Below, one piece after another: positions 8,972 to 17,905 of a DNA stretch of 64,000 bases. Position numbers and translations under genes: made by a program. The notes under the pieces are model-generated. The model had not been told where the DNA came from, searched no databases, and was given only the letters and a program-made list of their open reading frames with translations. The stretch is from Kitasatospora azatica KCTC 9699 (lineage in GTDB: Bacteria; Actinomycetota; Actinomycetes; Streptomycetales; Streptomycetaceae): the NCBI RefSeq assembly GCF_000744785.1, contig NZ_JQMO01000002.1, positions 682,001-746,000 on the forward strand, in the 5' to 3' direction. Position 1 is the stretch's first letter; every line of letters begins with the position of its first letter.

Positions 8972-9364
8972 ATGGGAGCACTTCGCGACGAGCACCACAA
9001 CGGGTGGCTGATGCCGTCCGGTGGCTACCAGGCCGCGGTGTACGAGGACGACTGGGGAACCGCCGACACCATTCCCGTGCTGCCGAACCCGGCCCGGATC
9101 GTCTCGGTGAAGCCGACCGGCTTCGAGTCCGCCCGCACCGTCGGCGAGCACGTTCGCTCGGGTACGCCGGTGGTGATGGACGTGACCGAGATGGACGACG
9201 CCGAGGCCAAGCGGATGGTGGACTTCGCCTCCGGGCTGATCTTCGGCACCCAGGGCGGGATCGAGCGGATCGCCCGCCGGGTCTTCCTGCTCACGCCGCC
9301 GGAGGTCGAGGTCATGGTGATCGACCGACCGCTGGACGACAGCGGCTTCTACAATCAGAGCTGA
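8972..9364 (+). CDS. SepF-like cell division protein
   Basis: 130 residues. The SepF core is clear: ARIVSVKPTGFESARTVGEHVRSGTPVVMDVTEMDD followed by AKRMVDFASGLIFGTQGGIERIARRVFLLTPPEVEV. SepF links FtsZ to the membrane; streptomycetes have extra copies (SepF-like proteins) besides the one in the dcw cluster, and this isolated gene fits those. ATG at 8972 has GGGAGG 6 nt upstream. An in-frame GTG at 8816 has an even better AAGGAGG and would add 52 polar residues, so the start is uncertain. Confidence 0.88.
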   Translation: MGALRDEHHNGWLMPSGGYQAAVYEDDWGTADTIPVLPNPARIVSVKPTGFESARTVGEHVRSGTPVVMDVTEMDDAEAKRMVDFASGLIFGTQGGIERIARRVFLLTPPEVEVMVIDRPLDDSGFYNQS

Positions 9365-9392
9365 GCCTCACTCGCTCCGCACGCACGCTCCC

Positions 9393-9428
9393 GCCGGAGG
9401 TGGCCTACGCCGCCTCCGGTTTCTCTTT
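9393..9428 (+). terminator. intrinsic terminator after the sepF-like gene
   Basis: 11-bp stem (9394-9404 with 9409-9419, one G-U pair) around the tetraloop CTAC, followed by TTTCTCTTT. One of the few hairpins in this window with a real T-rich tail. Confidence 0.8.
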
Positions 9429-9488
9429 GCGCTCTTCTTGCGTTTCTCTTTGCGTTTTTCGTTACGTTGCAGTCTTCTGCGCCTCATC

Positions 9489-9519
9489 TGAGACATCCAT
9501 GTCTCAAGTGAGCTATCCT
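9489..9519 (+). promoter_or_regulatory. TetR promoter with overlapping operator
   Basis: TGAGACA-TCCA-TGTCTCA (9489-9506) is a perfect 7-bp inverted repeat. It overlaps a -35-like GAGACA (9490-9495), 18 nt before the -10 TATCCT (9514-9519). The -10 ends 6 nt before the ATG at 9526, predicting a leaderless, self-repressed TetR message. Confidence 0.7.
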
Positions 9520-9525
9520 CTTCTC

Positions 9526-10074
9526 ATGGCCATCGATCGTGACACGGTACTCAAGGCAGCCGTGGACGTGCTCTCGCGCAACCCCACCGCGCACCTGGAC
9601 GAGATCGCGCGCGCCGCCGGCATCAGCCGGGCCTCGCTGCACCGGGTCTTCCCCGGCCGCGAGGCGCTGATCCGCGAGGTCGGCCTGCTCGCCCTGCGCC
9701 GCTACCACAGCGCGCTGGACGCCGCCGCCCTGGAGACCGGCGACACCGAGGCGACCCTGCGCCGCCTGGTCGAGCTACTGGTCCCCGACGCCGCACTCTG
9801 CGCGTTCCTGGCTGGCGAGAACCAGCTCTTCGACGATGCCGAGCTGCTCGCGCTCTGGGAGGAGCAGGGCGAGCGGGTCCGCGCGTTCTTCCTGCGCGGG
9901 CAGCAGCAGGGCGTGTTCCGCATCGAGCTGCCGGCCGGCTGGCTGGCCGAGGCCTTCTTCGACCTGCTGGCCGGCGTCGGCTGGGCCGTCCAGGACGGAC
10001 GGCTCGCGCCGCGTGACAGCGCCTTCGCCCTTATCGAGCTCTTCCTCGGAGGAGCCATCCGGAGACCCTCGTGA
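9526..10074 (+). CDS. TetR family regulator
   Basis: 182 residues. N-terminal helix-turn-helix HLDEIARAAGISRASLHRVFPGREALIREV at about 20-50, with a helical ligand domain behind it. The downstream QacA-like efflux gene starts by GTGA overlap, so the two are one operon and the regulator probably represses the pump until a toxic ligand appears. A palindromic operator covers its own promoter. An in-frame ATG at 9499 lies inside the operator and is less likely. Confidence 0.9.
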   Translation: MAIDRDTVLKAAVDVLSRNPTAHLDEIARAAGISRASLHRVFPGREALIREVGLLALRRYHSALDAAALETGDTEATLRRLVELLVPDAALCAFLAGENQLFDDAELLALWEEQGERVRAFFLRGQQQGVFRIELPAGWLAEAFFDLLAGVGWAVQDGRLAPRDSAFALIELFLGGAIRRPS

Positions 10075-11663
10075 GCACCACCCGCACCACCCTGCACTCC
10101 CCCGTCACCTCTGCCGGCCCCGCCACCCCTGCCGTCCCTACTACCCCCGCCGCCCCGGTTCTCCCCGTTGCGCCGCAGCGCCGCTGGGCCGGGCTCGCCG
10201 TCCTGGTCCTCGCCGTGCTGCTGGTCGCCGTCGACGCGACCGTGCTGGTGCTGGCCATCCCGTCGATCACCGAGACCCTGGCACCCAGCGCCACCCAGCT
10301 GCTCTGGATCGGCGACAGCTACTCCTTCGTGCTGGCCGGCCTGCTGGTCGGCATGGGCGCGCTCAGCGACCGGATCGGTCGCCGGCGGCTGCTGCTGGTC
10401 GGCGCCACCGCCTTCGGCGCGGCCTCGCTACTGGCCGCCTACGCCCCCTCGGCAGGCTGGCTGATCGCCGCCCGGGCGCTGCTCGGGGTGGCCGGCGCGA
10501 CCATCATGCCCTCCACCCTCTCGCTGATCCGCGCGCTCTTCCCCGACGCGCGCGAGCGGGCCAGGGCGATCGGCATCTGGGGCGCCGCCGCGACCGCCGG
10601 CGCCGCCGGTGGCCCGCTGCTCGGCGGGCTGCTGCTCGAGCACTTCTGGTGGGGCTCGGTCTTCCTGCTCAACCTGCCGATCCTGGTGCTGCTGCTGGTG
10701 CTGGGCCGCTGGCTGCTGCCGGAGTCCCGCGACCCCGAGCCGGGCAGCTTCGACCTGCCCAGCGTGCTGCTCTCGATGACCGGCCTGATCGCGCTGGTCT
10801 ACGCGATCAAGGAGGCCGCCGCACACGGCCCCGCGCACTGGCAGGTGCCGGCGACCGCCGTGCTGGGCGCGCTCGCGCTCTGGCGCTTCGTCCGGCGGCA
10901 ACTGCGGCTGACCGCGCCGCTGCTGGACGTCCGGCTCTTCACCGACCGCCGGTTCACGGCGGCCGTGCTCGGCGCGCTGATCGCCATCTTCGGGATGGGC
11001 GGCGTGGTCTTCTTCAGCTCGCAGTACCTGCAGCTGGTGCGCGGCTACTCGCCGCTGACCGCCGGTCTCGCCGAGCTGCCCGGCTTCGTCGCCGCCATGG
11101 CGGCCTCGATGCTCACCGCCCGCCTCGGCCGGGCGATCGGGGCCCGTGGCGCGCTGGTCGGCGGGCTGGCCGTGCTCGGCCTGGCGCTCGGCGTGCTCGG
11201 CTGGATCCGCCAGGACACCTCGTACCTGGTGCTCGCCACCGTCTTCGTCGGCGTCGGCGCGGCCGAGGGCCTGGTCTACACGCTCTCCTCGGACCTGGTG
11301 CTCACCGCCGCCCCCGCCGAGAAGTCCGGTGCCGCCTCCGCCGTCTCCGAAACCGCCTACGAACTGGGCACCGCGCTCGGCATAGCCCTCTTCGGCTCCG
11401 TCCTGACCGCTGTCTACGCCAGCACGCTCACCGCCCCCGCCGGCCTCGACCCCGCCGTCGCCGCCAAGGCCGGCGAGTCGCTGGGCGGCGCCGTCGAAGC
11501 CGCCCGCACCCTCCCCGGCGAAACCGGCGCCGCTCTGGCCGAAGCCGCCAGGGCCGCCTTCGTCCGCGGCCTGGGCCTCGCCTCGGTGCTGGCCGCCGCT
11601 CTGGTGGCGGTGGGCGCTCTGCTGGCCTGGCGCCTGCTGCGGCCGAGCCGGGCGACGGGCTGA
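10071..11663 (+). CDS. MFS drug transporter, DHA2 14-TM (QacA/SmvA-like)
   Basis: 530 residues with a Pro/Thr-rich N-terminal tail (about 35 residues) before the first membrane segment. Family marks: WIGDSYSFVLAGLLVGMGALSDRIGRRRLLL (motif A) and GVAGATIMPSTLSLIRALF (motif C region of antiporters). Hydrophobic segments suggest 14 TM helices. Likely proton-coupled efflux of cationic or hydrophobic compounds. GTG start overlaps the TetR stop. Confidence 0.92.
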   Translation: MSTTRTTLHSPVTSAGPATPAVPTTPAAPVLPVAPQRRWAGLAVLVLAVLLVAVDATVLVLAIPSITETLAPSATQLLWIGDSYSFVLAGLLVGMGALSDRIGRRRLLLVGATAFGAASLLAAYAPSAGWLIAARALLGVAGATIMPSTLSLIRALFPDARERARAIGIWGAAATAGAAGGPLLGGLLLEHFWWGSVFLLNLPILVLLLVLGRWLLPESRDPEPGSFDLPSVLLSMTGLIALVYAIKEAAAHGPAHWQVPATAVLGALALWRFVRRQLRLTAPLLDVRLFTDRRFTAAVLGALIAIFGMGGVVFFSSQYLQLVRGYSPLTAGLAELPGFVAAMAASMLTARLGRAIGARGALVGGLAVLGLALGVLGWIRQDTSYLVLATVFVGVGAAEGLVYTLSSDLVLTAAPAEKSGAASAVSETAYELGTALGIALFGSVLTAVYASTLTAPAGLDPAVAAKAGESLGGAVEAARTLPGETGAALAEAARAAFVRGLGLASVLAAALVAVGALLAWRLLRPSRATG

Positions 11664-11712
11664 CCTGCTGACCTGCTGACGGGCCGACCGACCGACCGAC
11701 CGGCTGACCGGC
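11664..11712. repeat. short tandem repeat after the efflux gene
   Basis: GACCTGCT is repeated twice, then GACC runs four times (CGACCGACCGACCGACCGG) and GCTGACCGGCC follows. It fills the gap between two convergent genes and can fold into imperfect hairpins. Confidence 0.5.
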
Positions 11713-11734
11713 CGTCACGCTGGTTGAGCAGCCG

Positions 11735-14203
11735 TCAACTCCCCAGCGGCAGTTCCAGCTCGGCCCAGACGACCTTGCCCTCCTTGGTGGGCCGGCTGCC
11801 CCAGCGGTGGGCCAGTTCGTTGATCAGGTACATACCGCGGCCGCCCTCGTCCTCGGAGCCGGCGGGGCGGAGCCGGGGCGTCTGGCGGCCGGTGTCGGCC
11901 ACTTCGAGGGTGAGCGCGCGGTCCCGGAAGAGCCGCAGCCGGATGGGCTCACCGCCGTGCACCAGGGCGTTCGTGACCAGCTCGCTGACCAGCAGTTCGG
12001 CGAAGTCGGCCAGCGGGTTGAGCCCCCAGGAGGCGATGGTGGTGCGGGTGAAGCGGCGGGCCAGGCCGGGGATCGGGCCCTCGCCGGTGAGCGGCAGGGT
12101 GGCGATCCGGTCGCGCGGCAGCGGCAGCGCGCGGGCCATGATCATCGCCACGTCGTCCTCGCTGTCGCCGCGCACCAGGGTGCTGACCACCGCGTCGCAG
12201 TGCGCCTCCAGGGTGCGGCCGCGGGCTGCCAGGGTCAGGCGCAGGGTGTCGATGCCCTGGTCGATGTCCTCGCCGCGGCGCTCCACCAGGCCGTCGGTGT
12301 AGAGGGTCAGGATGCTGCCCTCGGGGAGGGTGAACTCGGTGTTCTCGAAGGCCACTCCGCCCACCCCGAGCGGCACGCCCGGCGCGATGTCCAGTACCCG
12401 GGCGTCGCCGTCCGGCCTCATCACCACCGGCGGCAGGTGCCCGGCGCTGGCCAGGGTGCAGCTGCGGTCCACCGGGTCGTAGACCACGCAGACGCAGGTG
12501 GCGAACTGGCCCTCGCCGATGCCGTTGGCGGTCTCGTCCAGCCGGGTCAGCACCTGAGCTGGGGCCATGTCGAGGGTGGCCAGGGTGCGCGCGACGGTGC
12601 GCAGCTGACCCATCGTGGCGGCGGCCCGGATACCGTGGCCCATCACGTCGCCGACCACCAGCGCGACCCGTCCACAGGCCAGCGGCACCACGTCGAACCA
12701 GTCGCCGCCGACCTCGCTGACCACGCTGCTGGGCAGGTAGCGGTAGGCGATCTCCAGGCCGAGGGTGCGGTGGATCTCCTGCGGCAGCAGGCTGCGCTGC
12801 AGGGTCAGCGCGGTCTCCCGTTCTCGCCGGTAGAGCCGGGCGTTGTCGATGCAGACCGCGGTGCGGGCGACCAGCTCCTCGGCCAGTGCCACGTCCGACT
12901 CGGTGAACGGCTCGGGGTTGCGGGTCCGGACAAACTCCGCGCCGCCGAGCACCTTGCCGCGGGCCAGCAGCGGGACCAGCAGGTAGGAGTGCAGGCCGGC
13001 GGCCAGCGCGGGCCCGACCCGTTCCTGGCGCGCGGCGATGGTGCGCAGTTTCTCCTCGTCCATATGGGGGACGAGGAGCGGCCGGCCGCTGCGCAGGCTC
13101 TTGGTATAGATCCGGTGCGAGTCGTATGCGGAGGTCTCGCCGACCGCGTCGGCCGTGCCGGTCAGCACCGACTCGTAGCTCTCGCCGGCCGCCACCGCGC
13201 GCAGCTGAACGCCCTGGTCGGGGGCGAGCAGTCCGGGCTCCTCACCGCGCAGGATCGGGTCGAGCAGGTCGACGGTGGCGAAGTCGGCGAACCGCGGGAT
13301 CACGGCGGCGACCAGCTCCTCGGCGGTGCGCTGCAGGTCCAGGGTGGTGCCGATCCGGGCGGTGGCCTCGGCGAGCAGCGCGAGCCGCTCCTGCGCGCGG
13401 GCGGCGCGGGCCTCGGCCTGGAACCGCTCGGTCACGTCGATGATCGAGGAGCTGACGCCCAGGACCCGCCCCGAGGCGTCCGCGAGCCGGAAGTAGGAGG
13501 CCGACCAGGCATGGTCGCGGCGCGGGTCGCTGGGGGTGCGGCCGTACGAGCGGGCGTCCACCACCGGCTGACCGGTGGTCAGCACCTGGCGCATCACGGC
13601 CTCGATCTCGGCGCCGTTGAGTCCGGGCAGCACGGCGTCGATCCGGCGGCCGAGGTGCTGATCGACGGGCAGGCCGTTGATCTGGGCCAGCGCCTGGTTG
13701 AGGCGGACGAAGCGCAGCTCGTTGTCGTAGACGGCCATGCCGATCGGGGACTGGGTGAAGAAGCCGTCGAGCACCGCGAGGTCGGCCTCGACCTGCTGCA
13801 GTGCGCGCACGTCGGAGCCGGTGGCGAGCACCAGCTGGCGGCCGTCGGGACCGGTGATGCCGTAGGTGCGGAAGTCCAGCTCGACCTGGTGGCCGTCCTT
13901 GTGCCGGACCGGGAAGACCCCCGACCAGCGGCGCCCGGACAGGATCCGCTCGTACAGCGCCAACACCTCGGAGCGCTGCTCGCCGCTGCTGAGCAGCGGG
14001 GCGGCCAACTGGCCGACGATCTCGTCGGCCCGCCAACCGAGCAGCCGTTCGGCGTCCTCGCTCCAGTGCAGGACCACACCGTCGGCGTCCAGCAGGGCAG
14101 TCGCCAGCGGGACCAGCCGATGGCCGTCCAGGCGCGCGGGGACGATCCCGGAGGCCGGTTCGCCCCCGGCGTCCGGTGCTGGTGTGTCCATGCTGGCGAC
14201 CAC
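11735..14203 (-). CDS. PAS-PAS-GAF-PP2C(SpoIIE)-HATPase regulator
   Basis: 822 residues. Order of domains: PAS (about 30-140, with ADGVVLHWSEDAERLLGW), second PAS (145-265), GAF (285-440), SpoIIE/RsbU-type PP2C phosphatase (460-675; GDWFDVV, VGDVMGHG and DGLVERR with metal-binding Asp), and a C-terminal GHKL anti-sigma-type kinase (690-815; SELVTNALVHG). This combination in streptomycetes belongs to partner-switching control of sigma factors, with phosphatase and kinase in one chain. GTG at 14203 has AGGGAG 5 nt upstream. No adjacent anti-anti-sigma gene is seen. Confidence 0.92.
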   Translation of the reverse strand: MVASMDTPAPDAGGEPASGIVPARLDGHRLVPLATALLDADGVVLHWSEDAERLLGWRADEIVGQLAAPLLSSGEQRSEVLALYERILSGRRWSGVFPVRHKDGHQVELDFRTYGITGPDGRQLVLATGSDVRALQQVEADLAVLDGFFTQSPIGMAVYDNELRFVRLNQALAQINGLPVDQHLGRRIDAVLPGLNGAEIEAVMRQVLTTGQPVVDARSYGRTPSDPRRDHAWSASYFRLADASGRVLGVSSSIIDVTERFQAEARAARAQERLALLAEATARIGTTLDLQRTAEELVAAVIPRFADFATVDLLDPILRGEEPGLLAPDQGVQLRAVAAGESYESVLTGTADAVGETSAYDSHRIYTKSLRSGRPLLVPHMDEEKLRTIAARQERVGPALAAGLHSYLLVPLLARGKVLGGAEFVRTRNPEPFTESDVALAEELVARTAVCIDNARLYRRERETALTLQRSLLPQEIHRTLGLEIAYRYLPSSVVSEVGGDWFDVVPLACGRVALVVGDVMGHGIRAAATMGQLRTVARTLATLDMAPAQVLTRLDETANGIGEGQFATCVCVVYDPVDRSCTLASAGHLPPVVMRPDGDARVLDIAPGVPLGVGGVAFENTEFTLPEGSILTLYTDGLVERRGEDIDQGIDTLRLTLAARGRTLEAHCDAVVSTLVRGDSEDDVAMIMARALPLPRDRIATLPLTGEGPIPGLARRFTRTTIASWGLNPLADFAELLVSELVTNALVHGGEPIRLRLFRDRALTLEVADTGRQTPRLRPAGSEDEGGRGMYLINELAHRWGSRPTKEGKVVWAELELPLGS

Positions 14204-14293
14204 CCCGGCTCCCTGTGCGTGCTGCTGCTCGGTTCCAGCCTGCCCGGTGATGGCGCGGCTGGCGACCGCGCGCGACCGATGGTGAACCGGCGG

Positions 14294-14911
14294 TCAGCGC
14301 GGCCGGTGGTCGTCCAGCGCCGCCTGGAGCATCCGGGACCACTGGCGGACCACCTTGGCACGCCGGGCGGCGTCGTCGGTGAGCAGGTTGGCCAGGCCCA
14401 GGCCGCGGGCCAGGTCCAGGGTGGCCTGGACGGACTCGCGGACGCCGGTGGCACTCTCATCCACGCCGAGGAACTCCAGGGTGGCCCGGTGCGATTCGCG
14501 GCCGACCCGGTTCTCCAGGGCGACGATCCGCTCGCGCAGCGGCTGCTCGGTGGCGGCGGCCACCCACAGGTGCAGGGCGGCGCGGAACAGCGGGCCGGTG
14601 TAGAGGCGCACGATCAGGTCGACCACGGCCTCGGTGCGGGCCGGTCCGGGCGGCGGCAGCTCGTCGGCGTCGGCCCGGACGGCGGCCAGCCGCTCAGCGG
14701 TGACGTGCTCGACGGCAGCGGTGAAGAGGTCCTCGCGGGTCGGGAAGTGGTGCTGAGCGGCTCCCCGTGTGACGCCGGCGCGTTCGGCCACCACGGTGAC
14801 GGTGCTGCCGTTCCAGCCCAGCTCGGCCAGGCACTCCACGGCGGCCTCCAGCAGCCGGCGGCGGGTGGCTCGGCTGCGGTCCTGCTGCGGGGTGCGGGCG
14901 GCGGTGCTCAT
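14294..14911 (-). CDS. TetR family regulator of the adjacent catabolic operon
   Basis: 205 residues; helix-turn-helix STVTVVAERAGVTRGAAQHHFPTREDLFTAAV at about 35-66, with TetR_C helices after it. Lies directly downstream of the acyl-CoA ligase gene, separated by 110 bp that contain a 12-bp-stem hairpin, so it may be read by through-transcription and by its own promoter. Fits the common arrangement in which FadR/PsrA-type TetR proteins sense acyl-CoA and control a catabolic operon; ligand not shown. Confidence 0.88.
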   Translation of the reverse strand: MSTAARTPQQDRSRATRRRLLEAAVECLAELGWNGSTVTVVAERAGVTRGAAQHHFPTREDLFTAAVEHVTAERLAAVRADADELPPPGPARTEAVVDLIVRLYTGPLFRAALHLWVAAATEQPLRERIVALENRVGRESHRATLEFLGVDESATGVRESVQATLDLARGLGLANLLTDDAARRAKVVRQWSRMLQAALDDHRPR

Positions 14912-14970
14912 GGTGGTGCGCTCCGGTGGGGGTGCGGGGGCGGTGCGGTTGGGGTGGACGCGGTGCGGTA

Positions 14971-15016
14971 CGGGCGGGCGGCTGTCGAATCTTCGCAGAC
15001 CGGCGCCGCCCGCCCG
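14971..15016 (-). terminator. hairpin between acyl-CoA ligase and TetR genes
   Basis: Perfect 12-bp arms CGGGCGGGCGGC and GCCGCCCGCCCG with a 22-nt loop, 6 nt past the ligase stop. No T-tract; partial terminator or stability hairpin. Confidence 0.45.
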
Positions 15017-15021
15017 GCCGG

Positions 15022-16617
15022 CTACCGCCCGCGCAGCTCGCGCAGCTCGCGGCGGAGGATCTTGCCGCTGGCGGACTTGGGTACCGCGCTCAGGAAGTCG
15101 ACCGAGCGGACCTTCTTGTAGGGCGCGACTCGGGCGGCCACGAACTCCATCACCTCGGTCTCGGTCAGCTCGCTGCCCGGCGCGCGGACCACGAAGGCCT
15201 TCGGCCGTTCGGTGCCGTCCTGGTCGGTCACCCCGACCACGGCGGCGTCGGTGATCTGCGGGTGGGTCAGCAGCAGCGCTTCCAGTTCGGCCGGCGCCAC
15301 CTGGTAGCCCTTGTACTTGATCAGCTCCTTGACCCGGTCGACGATGTGCAGGTAGCCGCGCTCGTCCACGTAGCCGACGTCGCCGGTGTGCAGCCAGCCG
15401 TCGGGGTCGATCATCGCGTCGGTCTCGCCCTGGCGGCCGAAGTAGCCCTTCATCACCTGCGGGCCGCGGATCAGGATCTCGCCGCGCTCGCCGGTGCCCA
15501 GGTCCTGTGCGGAGCCGTCCACGGTGAGGACCCGCAGCTCGGTGGAGGCGACCAGCTTGCCGACCGCGCCGGGCGACGGGTCCGGGTCGGCGAGCGGGAC
15601 GAGGTGGGTGGCCGGGGAGAGCTCGGTCATGCCGTAGCCCTGATGGATCGTCGGCAGGCCGAGCCGGGCGGCGGCGGCTGCGGCCAGGGCGGCGTCCAGC
15701 GGGGCGGCGGCGCTGAGCACGTAGCGCAGCGAGGAGAGGTCGAACTGGTCGACCAGCGGGTGCTTGGCGAGGGCCAGCACGATCGGCGGTGCCACCAGCA
15801 GGCCCTCGATCCGGTGCTCCTGGATGGCGTGCAGGAACTGCTCGAGGTCGAACCGCGGCAGCACCACCACGGTCGCGCCGACCCGCAGCGGGCGGTGCAT
15901 CAGGCTGCACAGGCCGTAGATGTGGAAGAAGGGCAGGACGGCCAGCAGGCGCTCGCCGGGCTCGGTGTGGTGGAGGGCGTCGACCTGGGCGAGGTTGGTG
16001 GCGATCGAGCGGTGGGTGAGCATCACGCCCTTGGGCAGGCCGGTGGTGCCGCTGGAGTAGGGCAGCACCGCCAGGTCGGTGGCCGGGTCGATGGGTATCT
16101 CGGGTGCGGGGGCGGTGCTGGCGGCGAGGTCGGCGAGGGTGCGGTGCTTCTCGTCGGTGCCGTCGTCGGTGCCGTGGTCGGTGCCGTCGAGCAGGAAGAT
16201 CTCACGGATCGGGGTGCTTTCCGTGGCTGCCAGGGCGACGGGGAGCAGGGCCCTGGCGACGATGATCCAGCGCGCGCCACTGTCACGGAGCTGGCCGGCG
16301 AGCTCCTCGGGGGTGGCCAGCGAGGAGACGGTGGTGACCGTGGCGCCGGCCTTGACGGCGGCGTAGAAGGCGACCGGGTAGGTGATCGAGTTGGGGCTGA
16401 GCAGGGCCACCACATCACCCTTGACCAGGCCGGATTCGGCCAGCCCGGCGGCCACCCGGTCGACGGCGGCGGTCAGTTCGGCGTAGCTGAGCACCTCGCC
16501 GGTCAGCCCGTCGATCAGCGCGGGCGCGTCACCGAAGCGAGCGGCGCCGCCGAGTACGGCCTCGTGGAGCGGCAGTTCGACGGCTTGGACATCGGGGTAC
16601 TCGCTGCGGAACACCAT
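15022..16617 (-). CDS. AMP-dependent acyl-CoA ligase (4-coumarate:CoA ligase-like)
   Basis: 531 residues. AMP-binding motif LPYSSGTTGLPKGV near residue 180, YGMTELSPATH near 325, GELLIRGPQ-like GEILIRGPQVMKGYF, and TGDVGYVDERGYLHIVDRVKELIKYKGYQVAP, ending in the catalytic Lys region KSASGKILRREL. Activates a carboxylic acid to its CoA thioester using ATP. AGGAG sits 5 nt before the ATG. Position in the operon suggests it primes the acid that the dehydrogenase and carboxylase then process; in the atu pathway the AtuH homologue plays this role. Confidence 0.93.
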   Translation of the reverse strand: MVFRSEYPDVQAVELPLHEAVLGGAARFGDAPALIDGLTGEVLSYAELTAAVDRVAAGLAESGLVKGDVVALLSPNSITYPVAFYAAVKAGATVTTVSSLATPEELAGQLRDSGARWIIVARALLPVALAATESTPIREIFLLDGTDHGTDDGTDEKHRTLADLAASTAPAPEIPIDPATDLAVLPYSSGTTGLPKGVMLTHRSIATNLAQVDALHHTEPGERLLAVLPFFHIYGLCSLMHRPLRVGATVVVLPRFDLEQFLHAIQEHRIEGLLVAPPIVLALAKHPLVDQFDLSSLRYVLSAAAPLDAALAAAAAARLGLPTIHQGYGMTELSPATHLVPLADPDPSPGAVGKLVASTELRVLTVDGSAQDLGTGERGEILIRGPQVMKGYFGRQGETDAMIDPDGWLHTGDVGYVDERGYLHIVDRVKELIKYKGYQVAPAELEALLLTHPQITDAAVVGVTDQDGTERPKAFVVRAPGSELTETEVMEFVAARVAPYKKVRSVDFLSAVPKSASGKILRRELRELRGR

Positions 16618-16669
16618 GGCGACTCCTGCGGGTGGGTGGGAGCACTGCGGATGCCCGAGGTGCTACCCG

Positions 16670-16697
16670 CGTGCCGGGGCGCGCACGCCCCGGCACG
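16670..16697 (-). terminator. intercistronic hairpin after the acyl-CoA dehydrogenase gene
   Basis: 12-bp perfect stem (16670-16681 with 16686-16697) and a 4-nt loop directly downstream of the dehydrogenase stop. No T-run, so attenuation or mRNA processing inside the operon is as likely as full termination. Confidence 0.45.
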
Positions 16698-16709
16698 GCC
16701 GAGTACCTG

Positions 16710-17891
16710 TCAGTAGGAGCGCGGCAGGCCGAGGGTGTGCTGCGCGACGTAGTTGAGGATCATCTCGCGGCTGACCGGGGCTACCCGGCCGACCCGGGTG
16801 GCGGCGAGCAGCGCGGCCAGACCGTACTCCTGGGTGAGGCCGTTGCCGCCGAGGGTCTGGACCGCCTGGTCGACGGTGCGGGTGGCGGCCTCCCCGGAGG
16901 CGTACTTGGCCATGTTGGCGGCCTCGCCGGCGGCCAGGTCGTCGCCCGCGTCGTAGAGGTGGGCGGCCTTGCGCATCATCAGGCGGGCCAGCTCGATCTC
17001 GATCGCGCACTGCGCGAGCGGGTGCGCCAGGCCCTGGTGGGCGCCGATCGGGGTGTCCCAGACGGTGCGGGTCTTCGCGTACTCGGTGGCGGTGTTGAGG
17101 GCCTGGCGGGCCACCCCGAGGGAGAAGGCGGCGGTCATGATCCGCTCCGGGTTGAGCCCGGCGAAGAGCTGCAGCAGGCCGGCGTTCTCGTCGCCGACCA
17201 GCGCGTCGGCGGGCAGCCGGACGTCGTCCAGGAACACCTGGAACTGCCGCTCGGGCGAGAGGAGTTCCATCGGGATCGGGCGGTACTCGAAGCCGGGTGC
17301 CTCGCGCGGCACGATGAACAGCGCGGGCTTGAGCTTGCCGGTGCGGGCATCGGCGGTGCGGCCGACCACCAGCACGGCGTCGGAGCCGTCGATCCCGGAG
17401 ATGAAGACCTTGCGGCCGTTGAGGATCCAATCCTCCCCGTCCCGGCGGGCCACGGTGGACAGCTTGTGCGAGTTCGAACCGGCGTCGGGCTCGGTGATGG
17501 CGAAGGCCATCCGACGGGTGCCGTCGGCGAGTCCGGGCAGCCAGGCCTGCTTCTGCTGCTCGGTGCCGAACCGGGACAGGATGGTGCCGCAGATCGCCGG
17601 GGAGACCACCAGCATCAGCAGCGGGCAGCCGACCGTGCCCAACTCCTCGAGAACAATCGAGAGTTCGTAGACACCGGCGCCGCCACCGCCGTACTCCTCG
17701 GGGAGGTTGACGCCGAGGAAGCCCAGCTTGCCGGCCTCGGACCAGAGTTCGTCGGTGTGCTCGCCGGCCCGGGCCTTGGCCAGGAAGTAGCTGGAGCCGA
17801 AGCGGCGGCCGAGGTCACCGACCGCCTGGCGCAGCGCGATCCGTTCCGGGGTCTCGATCAGGGGGCTCTCGGTGCTGTTCGGTGCGGACAT
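16710..17891 (-). CDS. acyl-CoA dehydrogenase
   Basis: 393 residues. FAD-binding and substrate motifs AFAITEPDAGSNSHKLST, LNGRKVFISG and, near the C-terminus, RTVDQAVQTLGGNGLTQEYGL. The catalytic base region lies in the last 30 residues (AATRVGRVAPVSREMILNYVAQHTLG). Oxidises an acyl-CoA to the 2,3-enoyl-CoA. SD GGAGG 7 nt before the ATG. In the operon it acts before the carboxylase, as isovaleryl- or citronellyl-CoA dehydrogenases do. Confidence 0.93.
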   Translation of the reverse strand: MSAPNSTESPLIETPERIALRQAVGDLGRRFGSSYFLAKARAGEHTDELWSEAGKLGFLGVNLPEEYGGGGAGVYELSIVLEELGTVGCPLLMLVVSPAICGTILSRFGTEQQKQAWLPGLADGTRRMAFAITEPDAGSNSHKLSTVARRDGEDWILNGRKVFISGIDGSDAVLVVGRTADARTGKLKPALFIVPREAPGFEYRPIPMELLSPERQFQVFLDDVRLPADALVGDENAGLLQLFAGLNPERIMTAAFSLGVARQALNTATEYAKTRTVWDTPIGAHQGLAHPLAQCAIEIELARLMMRKAAHLYDAGDDLAAGEAANMAKYASGEAATRTVDQAVQTLGGNGLTQEYGLAALLAATRVGRVAPVSREMILNYVAQHTLGLPRSY

Positions 17892-17905
17892 GGCTGGTCC
17901 TCCGG

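Noticed and set aside
11807..15121. Plus-strand open frame of about 1,100 codons
   Set aside because: It is antisense to the PAS/GAF/PP2C regulator and the TetR gene, has a low-complexity Gly/Gln/Arg/Val composition, and no recognisable domain. Long shadow frames are expected in such GC-rich DNA.
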